NCBI RefSeq assembly: GCF_019059575.1
Contig: NW_024881615.1
Location: 930,001 to 994,000 of the forward strand
Length of the DNA stretch: 64,000 nt
Origin: Amphibalanus amphitrite
Lineage: Eukaryota > Arthropoda > Thecostraca > Balanomorpha > Balanidae
Direction of reading: 5' to 3'
Shown: positions 22,160-34,562 of the stretch, piece by piece
Numbering within the stretch: position 1 is the stretch's first letter
How the letters are laid out: every line of letters starts with the position of its first letter
Made by a program: the position numbers and the translations under genes
The notes under the pieces: model-generated
Seen by the model: the letters and a program-made list of their open reading frames with translations, nothing else
Database searches by the model: none
What the model was told of the DNA's origin: nothing

Positions 22160-24776
22160 ATGTCTCTCTTGCTCGGTTGCATATATCGAAGTCCCTCATC
22201 CTCTGCTGAAGACAACATGCATGATATAGATTCATTATTCAAGTTGGCTACCAGCTCACACTTCTCTCATGTGGTAATAACAGGGGACTTCAACCTCCCC
22301 CAGATCAACTGGAGAACGGGCCTTTCCTTGGCTCCCCCCTCACACTGCTCTCATTCTTTTATTGACCTGATCCATGACTCCTTCTTATACCAGCACGTTG
22401 ACAGGCCTACAAGGTGTCGAGTTGGTGAAACGCCGAACACCCTGGACCTCATCATGTCTACAGAAGAAGGGATGGTCAAGAACCTTGAGTACTTACCTGG
22501 TCTGGGGTCTAGTGACCACATCATTCTTCAATTCCAACTGGCCTGCTACTCGCCTCATGCTGAATCATCAGAACCACGCTACAACCTCAATAAGGGAGAC
22601 TACGAACGGCTGAATCGGTTGATCTCTCAGGTTAATTGGATGCAATGTGATACTATGGATGTTGAAGGCATGTACAGATTCATCAAGGTCAAGTTATCTG
22701 AACTCTCACAAGCCTGCATTCCTCTAGCCAAACCGAAGCAGCATAACAAAAACATATATATTAACCGAGAGGCCATGAAGCTGAAGAAACAAAAAAGAAC
22801 ATTGTGGCTGAAGTACAGGCTCACCAGAGACCCACTGGACTACGTGCGATTTACACGCAAGCGAAACAGACTGCGTACGCTAACCAGGAACCTACGGGCG
22901 ACCTTTGAGAGGCGTCTGGTGGCAGACATGAGGACAAACGTGAAGGGCTTCTGGCGCTACACAGGATCTCGACTTCACACAAAGATGCGAGTGGAGGACC
23001 TGCAAGCAGAAGATGGATCCATGGTTCGTGGGAGCCATGACAAGGCCAACCTACTGAACCACTATTTCCACAGCATCTTCACATCTGAAGACCCGGCCCT
23101 GCCAACACCACCACCTGCCTTCACGGGTCCCTCGCTAGACACCATAGACGTTAGCCCAAGGGCGGTCAGAGACAAGCTGCTGAAGCTCAAACCCGACAGC
23201 TCCCCAGGACCAGATGGATTGCACCCAAGGATACTGCGTGAGACGGCGACCATTATGGCTGAACACTGGGCACAGCTCTTCCGCCACTCCCTGGCCAGTG
23301 CTACACTACCCACCGACTGGTGCAAGGACGACATAGTCCCCATCTTCAAGAAGGGTCCTAAGCACTACCCGGCCAACTACAGACCCGTAACACTGACTGC
23401 TGTTCCTTGCAAAGTTTTCGAAACCATTGATCCGTGACCAGATGATGGAGTACCTGACCTCTACTGAGCAGCTAAGCAGTAAGCAGCATGGGTTCAGACG
23501 GAAGAAGTCCTGTGTCACTCAACTTCTTGAGACCCTGGACGATTGGACTCGCGATCTCGACGAAGGTAAACCTGTCGACGCCCTGTACCTCGATTTTAGC
23601 AAGGCTTTTAACTCGGTGCCCCACCAGCGACTACTGCTCAAGCTACACTCGTACGGCATCAAGGGCCAACTCCTGGAATGGCTGAGGGCCTTTCTGATTG
23701 ATCGGCAGCAGCGCGTAACCGTCAATGGTACGAAATGAGAGTGGGTATCTGTCACCAGTGGAGTGCCTCAGGGAACCGTGTTGGGGCCCCTCTTGTTCCT
23801 GGTGTACATAAATGACTTACCTGACCACGTGTCGTCGACCATCAAGATGTTTGCCGACGACGCGAAGATGTACAGAAGTGTTAGCCAGGTTTCAGACGCC
23901 CAAACACTCCAGAGAGACCTGGATGCACTCATTGAGTGGTCGGATCGTTGGCAACTCCCCTTCAATCGCGCTAAATGCGTTTCCCTGCACTTGGGTCGCC
24001 AAGACGACAGGCAGGGGTATCACATGGGAGGCACCGAGCTCGTACAAGTTTTGGTGGAGAAGGATCTGGGGGTGCAGATGGACCACCAGCTGAAATTCCG
24101 AGAGCAAGCGGCGGCCGCCATCTCCAAGGCTTCCCACATCCTAGCAGTCATTCGGCGATCCTTCTGCGTCATCGACGAAACCACGTTGCCACTGCTCTTC
24201 CGGACAATGGTCCGCCCCCATCTGGAGTATGCCAACGCGGTCTGGGGGCCATTCAACAGAGCGGACCAGAAGCGGATTGAAAGGGTCCAAAGGAGAGCCA
24301 CAAAGCTCGTCGCCAGCATCCGCGAACTCCCCTACGAGGCGAGGCTCCAGACACTCTGCCGTCTCTCTACTACCGTCGTCGCCGCGGCGATATGATAACG
24401 GTCTACCAAGTGCTCCACGGGGGAGTTGACGTTGACGCGTCCAAGTTCTTTACGCGAGCAGCGACGTCCCGGACCCGTGGACACACATGGAAGCTTTCCA
24501 AGTCCAGGACCAACTCCAGAGTCAGACGAAACGCGTTCAGCGTGAGAGTCGTGAACGACTGGAATTCGCTGCCATCGACTGTTGTTGATGCGCCTTCAGT
24601 CGACTCATTCAAGGCCAGGCTCGACAGTCACTGGGCACGCTTCATGCACATGACTCACCCATACGACTGAAACATAACACAATACAGACAAACAGCTCGA
24701 CAAGACCGGATCCCTGAGGCCAAGTGGCCTTTCTAAATTCCGCGATTTATAAGTATAAGTATAAGTATAAGTATGT
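22160..24776 (+). pseudogene. CR1/Jockey-like LINE, 5'-truncated and broken
   Basis: A non-LTR retrotransposon ORF2 remnant. The endonuclease tail includes YRSPSSS, GDFNLPQINW and SSDHI near 22180-22520. The reverse transcriptase has SPGPDGLHPRIL, DFSKAFNSVPHQ, SGVPQGTVLGPLLFLVYIND and the catalytic FADD near 23850. It is broken by a frame change near 23425, a TGA at 23736-23738 where relatives have an open codon, and a second frame change near 24385 within a CG-rich run. The 5' end is cut inside the endonuclease. The 3' end is an (ATAAGT)n tail at about 24749-24773, typical of CR1-group elements that end in microsatellites. I have not restored the reading frame. Confidence 0.88.
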
Positions 24777-26972
24777 CTACATTTTGTCTCCCCTGCCTCC
24801 CCGGTGGAGCGGCGCGGCGCGGCCCTCATCTGGTCTCCGCGGCAGTATACGCTCCGTGGGCGCTGTTTAGCCGACCCGCTGATTCGCCGGGTGGAGATCG
24901 GCGGCCCGCATGGTGGTTAGCAGGGCGCTGGGAGCGGCGCGATCGGTCGTCACCAGCCATCGGCTCATCAGTGGACGACTGTTTGTCACCGCCGCGGATC
25001 GGGCCGGTGGCAGTCTGATCCGTCCGGTATATACGGGAGAATGGCAGCCGGTGCAATGTGCTGAAAGCCTATAGCGGTGTCGGTTCGGGACGGCGGTAGA
25101 TTGCTAACTGTTTAAAGCAAAAACGGCGTGTTTTTTGGGTTAGTAAATATATAGACGCTTTTGGATGAACCTGAAAGGAGCAACTTTATCTTGTTTTAGA
25201 TTACAGTTCGCCTGAATGCAACTTAGAACTAGTGCGATTGATAGGCAGTAGCTGCAAACCGGCCATCTCTACAAATCACCACACGTTATAATAACATCGT
25301 TAAAGTAAACAAAAATATACCTTAACATCGCGTCCAAATCGGCCGCCCTCGGCCCGGGTCTCAGAGCGCTGTCTCCTACAGGAAATCTGCGGTCGTCTCC
25401 TCTGTCGCCGCTTCTGGCGTCCCTGGGTATCGATAAACGGCCCATTCCGACAGATCTCATTCGATTTGGCCCCTATTTACAGCTGTCTGCGGACAATCGA
25501 CGCTGGACCGCGGTGACCGGGGCTGCGTGTGGGAGGGAGCGGGGGTACTGCCTGTGCCTGTAGCCGGGTAATCGGCGGTCGCAGTCAGCAGTGAGTGAGA
25601 TAAAAAGAGCAGAATATAATTTCGACTATGGATGGTTGGTGATAGCGTGCACGAGATATTTACTGCAGGCACAGGCTCCAGAAGAGGCGCTGGCTGATGG
25701 CTCTAGCAGTGAGACACCCAACGAGTACCGGCCATGGGAGAAGGCGGTAGACGGCATCCGACCAGGGCATACTGCCGACGTCCCTATTGGCAGCGGCGGA
25801 GACAAATTGTGCTCACGGCGCCGTCCCATTACTGGACGCTGTCTCGCACTGATCGCCGCTATCCGCTCAGCGTTAGCTATTACCCCGCTGTAAAGGTGTG
25901 TCTCGGTGCTTCCGCTCACACCTCCGCCGTCATGGTTATCGCAGGAATGTGCTGATAAATGTCAGTGAAACACGACAGGAATAGCAATGGAGAGTATTAG
26001 TAATGACTCAGTTCGGATTCCCTTAGTTCGGATACATTCTACATACGGGGCTATTGGTATTCGAGTCTGTTGACATTTGCTGAGTTTAATGTCGCATTCG
26101 GTAAACATTCAAGACTGCGTTTACATTTTACGTGCCCCTGTAGTAATATTATCTCAGTTAGTTTGTTGAAAAAGTGCAGAATAGACACGGCTGTGGCAGG
26201 CACCAGCTGCAAGGACCGCTGGAGCAACACACAGGGCAATAAAAGCCAGCACGCAGCTGATCGTCGTGCTTCCATCAGCGCTTTTATGTACTTTGGGGAG
26301 GGGGAGGGAGCCTATTTAGCAAGTGCGTAGGATGTTTGTAAGTTGCATGAAGCAACTGCAGTGGTTGTAAGTACTTATGGTCCTGTTCTGAAAAGTAAAA
26401 AATTAATAATCGCACTCGGCACTCATGCCTTTTATTTTATACTGTATGCATAAAATAAGACGTATGACAAAAAAACGTCTAGCCCTTCTGCATGGCCCAA
26501 TTATAACGGGAACTTTTCCTCTCTTTTTTTTGAAGTGTGGGGAACTGAGCGTCTCGGATCGTGTGGGGAAGCCGAAGGGGAGGTCACGTGACCAATGGAG
26601 GTGGGGATCACGGGCCGCTCTCCCCCGGGAGTCTGCACGGATTTCTGCGCGGCACTACCGTTTATCACGGGGGATAACACCGTGGATAGGAAAGCCGACA
26701 ACAGAAAAAGGCAGCGACCACGCAGGAAAACAGCAAGAAAACACCAGATGAAAACACCAGGAATACACATTATTGAAACTCATATTTAGTGAATATATTC
26801 TATGAAATTTTGTTATTCAAATTCTACCTATTCCATTTTTTTTATTTTCGAAGTGAACATAGTGTTATGACAGATGAATATCAGTAAAATAAAAGATTAG
26901 CAGCCCTTGCACATAAGCGATGCAGTCAGTCAGTGTATTAGCCCAATGGAAGGGTACAAAAATAGCTGCATG
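24777..26972. other. Intergenic DNA with CpG-rich patches
   Basis: CpG-rich stretches at about 24790-25060 and 25330-25560. No supported gene or repeat. Confidence 0.35.
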
Positions 26973-26974
26973 TA

Positions 26975-27969
26975 CAGGGTGTCCCAAAAATAATGTCACA
27001 CCTTTCCAGCGTCAATTTCATGAAAATAACAAACATGAGAGGCGCGCTTTTCTTACATATGCATCCCACCTTCTCCCTGATGCGGGCAAGCATACGGTCC
27101 GGGACAACAGACATCAACATGTCTAGCTTCTGTGGACTGATCTTGGACCAGACAGATCGAACGTTCCTGGTCAGCGTTCGTTCAGGTTATCCTGGCGCCG
27201 TTTTGCTCGCCTCTTACAGGACGATCGCCCAAAGATTTTCTATCGGCGACAGGTCGGGGCTATTCACCGGCCATTTGTCCTTCTCCCAGAATGCTGGGAA
27301 GTTCGATCTGTACCAGTCCTTCGTCGTTCTAGCTCGATGAGCAGGGGCGCCGACTTGTTGAAAGATGGCCCTGGACATGTTCAGCAGAAGTTTTTGGCTG
27401 GAAACGTGGCTTGTTGGGCTTCAGCTTTAGAGACATCCTCCGGTACCGATGGATTATCAATTTGAAGACTGGATGACTGTTGGCAATCAGCCTCCTTGCC
27501 AGTTTTCTTGTGGATAAGCCCGTCTTTAGCTCCGCACTTCGAGATGACGATCTGCGCTATACCCGGCTGGCGGAAGTCTTCCTGCCGCGACCTAGCTTGT
27601 TCCCAGGCGTCTATCCGCTTCCGTCGCGTGATAACCAGCGCCAAATCGTGCGACAACTCATGCCCAGTACCTCGGCGACCTGGCCGTGGGTCACACCACC
27701 GGCAACCATGCCGACTGCCCCGCTGCGGGACGAGTTACTCTGCAGTTTCGCCATCCTGGACACATGATCCGTGCGCGCTGGGTACTGCCCCGGAAATGAC
27801 CTCCGAACACCCCTTGACCGGTCAGGGTCATAAAAATTCGAAGGTTACTTGACTAGAATGTAGCCTATATGGTCTGGGAGCCAGTGCCGGTGAAATTATA
27901 ATGATATTGCGCAGTAGAAGGCAAAACAAAGGTTGTGGGAGGGTGTGACATTAATTTTGGGACACCCTG
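26975..27969 (-). mobile_element. Tc1/mariner-type element, decayed
   Basis: Ends CAGGGTGTCCCAAAAATAAT (26975) and its inverse (ending 27969) are each bordered by TA, the Tc1/mariner target site. On - a transposase start at 27754 reads MAKLQSNSSRSG with a helix-turn-helix (THGQVAEVLGMSCRTIWRWL), then a stop. The catalytic C-terminal part is recognisable near 27230-27365 as APAHRARTTKDWYRSNFP and NSPDLSPIENLW. The usual Asp before GAPAH is Val, and the middle of the gene is largely missing. At 995 bp it is shorter than a full element and cannot encode an active enzyme. Confidence 0.85.
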
Positions 27970-28206
27970 TAGGACGGTACATGCTTCATAGATCGACTTA
28001 TATTACCTACCTACTTGAAGCCTTATCAGAAAATTGCATAGATATTTACTGATGACGTGAAAAAGCCCACGCTCGAAATTATAATATCAGGTGTAAATCA
28101 ATCAATGTTTTAGTTAAGCTGCCTTTTTGTGCCTCTTCTCTTTATTTTTGTTGAACGTTCATTATGATATACCTATGTGACTAGATAAGAGATATAGTAC
28201 CATCTA

Positions 28207-28397
28207 AATATAAAGGTAAGTACCTACTGCATTACAGAAAGCCTTCGCAAACGCGTTTCGAACATATTTCGTCAGTGCTAGCTTTCCACAATGCAAAATC
28301 AAAATTTTGATTTTGCATTATGGAAAGCTAGCACTGACGAAGATATATTCGAAACGCGTTTGCGAAGGCTTTCGGTAATACAATACCTTTATATATA
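28207..28397. repeat. Long inverted repeat (hairpin), about 190 bp
   Basis: The centre is the palindrome AAAATTTT at 28301-28308. Arms of about 70 nt match almost perfectly (AGCCTTCGCAAACGCGTTTC on the left, inverse on the right). The match resumes outside a 10-12 nt interruption with TATAAAGGTA. No coding content; probably a foldback MITE. Confidence 0.85.
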
Positions 28398-28559
28398 AAT
28401 AGTTTTATTTATCTATCTCTTTATTTTATAGGCTTCACTAGCCATTTACACATGTCATCGATTGTATGTAAGCCAGCTGTACCCTCTGAGCGCACCCTCC
28501 ATCCGGCAACTCTCACCGCTGGGACCTTGTTATCAGCCGGGTGTCCATGCAGATCACAA

Positions 28560-29040
28560 TGTCATTCTATATCTCTCTCGGATGGGGAGGCGGCGACGGC
28601 CGGGACCATTACACTCCCATAAAGCCAGTCTTTTGCTCGGCTCCCCGGCAAAAACGGCGGTGTTTGTGGCCGGGCGCCGGGCCGGCCGGTGCGCCGCCGC
28701 CCGCCGCCGCCCGCTCTGGAGACCCGTCGTTGGCGACACTGGAGCGCCGCGCCGAGCCGCCGCGGCGCCGGTTTGTATGCAGCGGGCGCGGCGCCGCGTG
28801 TCGACTTGTTTACAGGATTGGTCGCCAGGGGGCGATACCCATCGGCGAGCAGTCGACACGGACCGGCGTATTTCAGCGGCACCTGCAGTTGGGCCGGCGT
28901 GCACGGCTCGGTATGTGCGGCGGCGGCCGGCCGGTGGTCGACCCCGGTCGCCGGCCGACTGCTGATGTCGCCACCGACCCTGGGCGGTGGACCGGCCTCG
29001 GGTCACCGGGTCAGCACTGACCGTCCGCGGAGACCACACT
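28560..29040. other. CpG-rich island, no supported gene
   Basis: Very GC-rich; all frames on both strands tend to stay open because stops are rare. No domain or splice context is seen. It could be a promoter-type island. Confidence 0.35.
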
Positions 29041-29310
29041 CACCAGACTATACCGGTGGATACGGCGAGTCATCGGACCATACTCTTCCAGGTCACTGAG
29101 CTACACCGGTAGACATGGCAGGTCACCGGATTATTCGACTGATACGACAGGTCACCGAATCATGCTGCAAGTCATCGAGCTAATCCCGGTTTACACGGCA
29201 GGCCACCGGACTACATATAGGCACAGAATGGCACCACAGGTCAACCGACTGACACGGCAGGTCAGCGGACTATACAGATTGACACGGCAGGTCATAGGGG
29301 CTATACGACT
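29040..29310 (+). repeat. Degenerate tandem repeat with CGGCAGGTCACCGGACTA core
   Basis: At least six diverged units of about 30-40 bp with the pattern ACACGGCAGGTCA, then CGGACTA. Confidence 0.6.
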
Positions 29311-29469
29311 ATGCTTGTTTCATATGTTTCACTACGACTATATTTCATATCAATACTGAAACATACATAGTCATTTTATCCTCCGATCTGTTCGTACTGA
29401 TTTTACTCATGTCGATTTTCGGCGCTGTGAGGAACTCTCGCTAGTTACCGTGCCCTCGGCTGGCGCAGT

Positions 29470-29697
29470 GCTCGGCCGACCGACTTTTGACAGTTGACCT
29501 CAGTTTGACCTCGACCTTGACCTCAAACTTTAAATTAAGTACTTACATGTTTGTAGTTGTTCGTGATGAGATCTTTCGATTGGCGTTCGAATTTTCCAAA
29601 TCCGACCATTAGTTCGGGAGATAACAGGGGGGGGGGGGGTAAAATTTACCCCCCCCCAGCCCCGCGCGTTCGGCTGGAGACCCCAGCCCCGCGCGGG
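29470..29697. mobile_element. Fragment (right end) of the TTAA/AGGTCA repeat family
   Basis: TTGACCTC motifs at 29494-29526, then a poly-G/poly-C pair and a GC-rich end CCCCGCGCGGG bordered by TTAA at 29698-29701. Same architecture as 17613-19549; the left end was not found. Confidence 0.5.
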
Positions 29698-30520
29698 TTA
29701 ATTGCCCGCTTCCCGTCGCCACAGCGGGAACGGCGACTGAACTCGGCTGTCGCGCCAGCGGCGGCGGGGAGATACGTTTACCGAAAGCCGAGAACGGCTG
29801 TCACAGCTAGTCAGCGCACCCGGTCCGGGCCGTTCCGAGCCGGCGGTCGAGAGGGAGGTAAAAACCAACTGGGGATAGAGCAGCGACGACGAGGCCGACA
29901 CGGACCTCCGAGTACGATACAGGTGTATACGAGTAGAGGCCGCACGCACGGATCTATCAGACAATAGTATAGTGAACACTAACCGTTTGGCTCCATTTAC
30001 TCTTTGTGACACGCATGTACTGTATAACAAATTATATGCAACTAATGCGCAATAACTTTTGAATGACGTATATGAAACAGCCAAATGAAACCAGGATCAT
30101 ATTGCACGAATGCTGACCTAGAAACCTATTGAACATAGATCCAGCTCATCTATTTTATTGAGAGATCGACTTGGGATTGAATATGGAATCATGTCCCGGT
30201 CATTGTTGTCAAGAGATCCAGATGTCAAATGAAATCACGCACCCAGACATGATTTCAATCGAGACCAAATGTGATTTTTATTATTTTGAATGTTTCTGCT
30301 TTAGAGCCTCCAAATGATCACAGATTACAATTTGGTCACTGCTGTATGGTTAAAACTGGCATGAACTGACCTGGAATGATGGTTTACGTGGGCAGTGCTG
30401 GAGATCATACCTATACCTATCATTGTTCTTGGTTTATCGCCAGAACTTTCATCCTATGAGATCATAGATCCCTTACCTTTTCATGTAGGACGCAATGGGA
30501 TCATGGACACTAGCCTGCTG

Positions 30521-30567
30521 GCACGGAATATATAGTCTACAACTGTCGTAGACTATATATTCCGTGC
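30521..30567. repeat. Perfect 20-bp-arm hairpin with TGCTG flanks
   Basis: Arms 30521-30540 (GCACGGAATATATAGTCTAC) and 30548-30567 are perfect inverses around a 7-nt loop. The unit is bordered by TGCTG on both sides (30516-30520, 30568-30572). Confidence 0.9.
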
Positions 30568-30908
30568 TGCTGGTCTGTCGTAAGATTATAAGGCATTCCA
30601 ATATTATCACATATTAAAGCTAGATTGACACTTGCACGACTTTTGGGCGGGCATTGCCACGAACTGTGCCGTGGCAATCCGTGACTTTCTGGTGGCCTGC
30701 ACGATGACTTCACGTACCGGTCACGCATAGATTACGAATGCACTCCCAACACTACCTGCATTGATAAGATGTATTTACGCGCAACAAGTTTCGGGAGACC
30801 CGTAAAACAACTGAAGCCAGTGCATCGTCCGGCATTTAGCTACAATTGTCGGCTAATCTTGTAGCTAGCGTGTCACTGTCTATTGCGTGTGCCATTTCGA
30901 AGCTACTC

Positions 30909-32525
30909 TTATTTATTTATTTATTTATTTCACATTACAGACATATCCGTGGAAACACGGCTATTCTATGTCCAAGTCGTTGTGCATATACAAATCGAAT
31001 GGGATATGACAACAGTCACCGCAATCATTCACACATTCACCCTCATCACGTGTGCTAACTAGGACAGCTAAGTGGCTCGCTCGCGGTCAAACAAATGCTC
31101 CCTCAGTGCCGGCTTGAATCGAGCCTGACTGAGAGCGCGCAGGTCCGCCGGCAGCTCGTTGTACCCTGACACCGCAGAGTACAGAAAACGGCGACGTCCG
31201 GACTCTGACCTGACAGTGGGGGTCACAAGCATGTCATTGTACCTGGTATCCCGCCCGTGTACACTCTGCCGGGTGACTAGACAGGTGGCGAACTGCTGCG
31301 GCTCTGACGTGGCCAGCATTTTGTTCACCAGCACGATGGATTGGTACCTGAACAAGCTCTCGGTGTTAAGCCAGCCGAGTTCGTTGATAACATCGCTCAC
31401 CCGATCATACTTCCTACGGCCTGAGACGACTCGTGCAGCAAACCTAACCAGCTTTTGAAGTCGTTTGCGCTGGGTTACATTGCTGGCACCGTAAACGGAC
31501 AGACAGTACCTAATAATCGACAAGACGAGCCCCTGCACCAACGTTACCATGACTGTCGCTGGGAGACTGTGTCTACTGTGACTCAGGCCACACAAGGTGC
31601 CGGTGCACCGCCGCACCACGTCACTGGTATGCGTCACAAACGACATGTCATTGTCAAACCATACTCCCAGGTTCATGACAGTGTCAGAGCTGTTGATGGT
31701 GGAGCCGCAGAAGTTGATGGTAATGGGAGGCAGACGACGAGTCATCTCCGGCGTGCCGAGGACGATCAGCTGAGTTTTGGCAGCGTTTAACTTGAGGCCG
31801 TTCTTGCCATACCAGTTCGACAGAACTGATAGACTGCCTTCCAGAGACCGTTTCAGCTGAACAATGTCTCTCGGCTGTCCGGAAACGTACAGTTGGACGT
31901 CGTCCGCGTAGGCGATGATGCCGGTGGAGTTGTCGGTGTAGAGCGGCAGGTCATTAGCATACACATTGTGCAACAATGGCCCGAGCGATGAACCCTGGTA
32001 GGTACCGATAGGGTTTAGTAGCGGCTGTGAGAGCGTGTGAGCACGAGACGGTCCGGTAGAGTGAAGCTGCACACGCTGATAATGATTGGCAAGGTAACTC
32101 CGGAACCAGCGGGTATCTACACCGTAGAGCTCGAGCTTACGCAGAAGCGAGCTGTGTGGGATGCAGTCGAAGCAGCGCGAGCAGTCCAACAGATAGAGAA
32201 CGGTGACTTCACGCTGGTCCATGCTCCGGAAAACATGATCGGTCAGGGTGAGTAGAGCAGTGTCCGTGGAGTGGTTGGTTCTGAAGCCGTGCTGGTTTGG
32301 AGAAAACAGGTGATGAGAAGAGAAATAGGAATAAAGCTGTTCAGAGACGACGCGCTCGGTGATTTTACCAATAGTGGTGAGAATGGAGATAGGCCGGTAG
32401 CTGCTAAAGTCGTCGGATTTTGATGCCTTGGGAATAGGATGGACCAGCGTAAGTTTCCACGAGTCAGGTACAGTATGTGAAGCCAGGCTAGTTGACAATA
32501 TCGGACGATAAAAAGAAAAGTGCAA
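30909..32525 (-). mobile_element. Non-LTR retrotransposon fragment with open reverse transcriptase frame
   Basis: On -, 32525 to 31068 is an uninterrupted 485-codon frame. Landmarks are DDFSSYRPISIL, NQHGFRTNHSTDTALL, DCSRCFDCIPHSSLL, IAYADDVQLYVSG (catalytic YADD) and the thumb/C-terminal region NAAKTQLIVLG. The usual PQG motif is TYQGSSLGPLL, a divergent form. The endonuclease half is missing, so it is 5'-truncated. The 3' end is an (ATAA)n tail at about 30909-30930. An open frame suggests a younger insertion than the LINE at 22-24 kb. Confidence 0.87.
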
Positions 32526-32561
32526 TTATTTTTCCCTTATACGCTGATTAACAGTGTTCGG

Positions 32562-32581
32562 TCAATTCTGGGACACCCTGT
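32562..32581. mobile_element. Solo Tc1/mariner end
   Basis: TTCTGGGACACCCTGTA matches the terminal inverted repeat of the Tc1-type element at 26975-27969. No partner end is visible nearby; the LINE next to it may have replaced the rest. Confidence 0.6.
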
Positions 32582-33484
32582 AGGTTCTGTTAGAAGTTAT
32601 TACCAAAAAGCTTTCGATGATCGTTGCTGATCTCACTACCTAGTAAAAGCTTCAATACACATTACAAGTACCTATATACCTACATGGTTGAAATTTACAA
32701 CTGCCCAATCCCAACCGTATTGAATATCTATACCACCGAAGCACGGGCCGGTAGGCATCAGCCTTTTCGCGACGGCAAGATATTGTCCCTAGATGGCATT
32801 AGTAGTAAACGCCTGAAAGTATACTGTACCGCACAGCTTGAAATGCTCATTTCGTTGGAAGAACGATTACATGAATGATAAGTGAGGTAAGAAATTTGTT
32901 CTAATTTTCGTTGTATGGCAATGGGTTCAGTAATGTATTAATATAGAAGAAAGTAGTAATAACGCTTCCCAATGAGTTTCTTTTTTATAAGTATGTTTAT
33001 TGCAGCTATTTAGTGGACAAGAGAAAATGAATGACGCTTTGGCGACATTTATGGTCTGTGTCTGTGCGGGCCGCGGGCACGCGGGGCCGAGTACTGATTG
33101 TTTTGTTTTTGTTCTAGTGTGGTCACGGACACGGCCTTGGTGTATGTAATTAAATATTTAATACCCTTACTTAGCTCAAGATCTTATTTAATTGATGTAA
33201 CGGAGGACAAAGCTTCTTTTTAAGCAACTGTGGTATGGGTCAAAAAAGCTGCTTAAAGGGAATAGTTCACTTTCACGAAATTCGTTTTTTTTTGCAATGG
33301 ATTTATGATTTTTGTGCTCAGAATGATCAGCAAAGGAAATAGAACCTTTTTATATGAAAGCGATTATTTTGTATGTTTCAATATAGGAATAACTCTTTAG
33401 TTTTATAAGAGGGAAATGAACCCTCAGGCTTAGGGATTAGGGAACCCTGCAAGGCAAGCATTCCTCAGTAAGGCACCTTTTGCA

Positions 33485-34414
33485 TACCATAAACCGGGGT
33501 GACAGTGATACCCGGGGTGACTTTGATCATAGACCAATTTCGGGCCTCAAATGAGCATTTAGCTGCTGTGAACTGTATTTGCTATGCCAATGATTAAATA
33601 AAGCAATGAAGCATTATAGCAGACACTTTGGGCCCCAGTTAGAATAATCATGTTGATGTCACAGCTTGTTTTTTTGTTATCATTGTCATGAAGTATAAAT
33701 TCGCTAGCATCTCCAGCAATAATAATGGTAAAGATGAGAAAGAACCAGATAAAGAAAGATAAAGGAAAGGCTTCGATACTGATGATGGAGGATGAGCATT
33801 GAGCTGCTCTACTCAGTGGTAATTGGAGCGTCAATGGGAAGTGAAAAAGACAATCGACTGGGAGGGGCATGAGCAGTGTGGCAAGCAGTCCCACAGCCAC
33901 CAGCAGACAAAGTGTGATGTAGAACAGGTAGCCTGTGGCTTAGGACATCTGTGACTGCTACTTAATCTTGAAGTCAGAGGTTAAAGTAGCCAATTTTGCT
34001 ACTTATAGCTCAGTAATGTGAGTTTAGACCCAGAGCATGCAACTTTATTTTAATACCTCAATGATTCATAGTTTTGCTGTAAAATGTTTGAGTTTATGTC
34101 AAGCAAAGCCTTTGCTTTTATTTAAAACATGTAAGTTTATCACACAAACCCCTTCTGAGGGCTCCTATGGCACATATAAGGTGATTTTAATGTAGTGATC
34201 ATAGTCACCCCGACCTCTGGGTGAGAATGATCATTTTTTTTTGTTAAAAAATAAAATATTTATGATAAATTTCAAGACATTTATTGTACTCAGTTAGATA
34301 GAGAATTGTCCAATTGGTATGATGAAACAGTTTCCAGAGTGAAATCTCAAGTGATATAGGATATATTGTACCATACTGGTCAAAAGTGATACAAAGTCAC
34401 CCCGGTTTACGGTA
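33485..34414. mobile_element. TA-flanked MITE with CCGGGGTGAC ends
   Basis: The left end TACCATAAACCGGGGTGAC and the inverted right end (reverse complement TACCGTAAACCGGGGTGAC) span 930 bp. A TA duplication is consistent. Sub-terminal CACCCCG/CGGGGTGA repeats occur at both sides. No transposase. Confidence 0.8.
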
Positions 34415-34562
34415 CTCCAAATGCTGCCATAGAGCCAGGATTGTGTGATTGGAGGGTAGAGGGCAGGGTCAACGCAACAACCTTTGCCTTGGGGGGGGGG
34501 GGGGCTCTGTCCTTGTGAATCCTTCCATTCAAAATGTTTCAACTAAATTTAAAAAAAAACTT

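Noticed and set aside
28462-29099. Overlapping long Arg/Pro/Ala-rich frames
   Set aside because: CpG-rich DNA with few stops; frames open on both strands with no domain.
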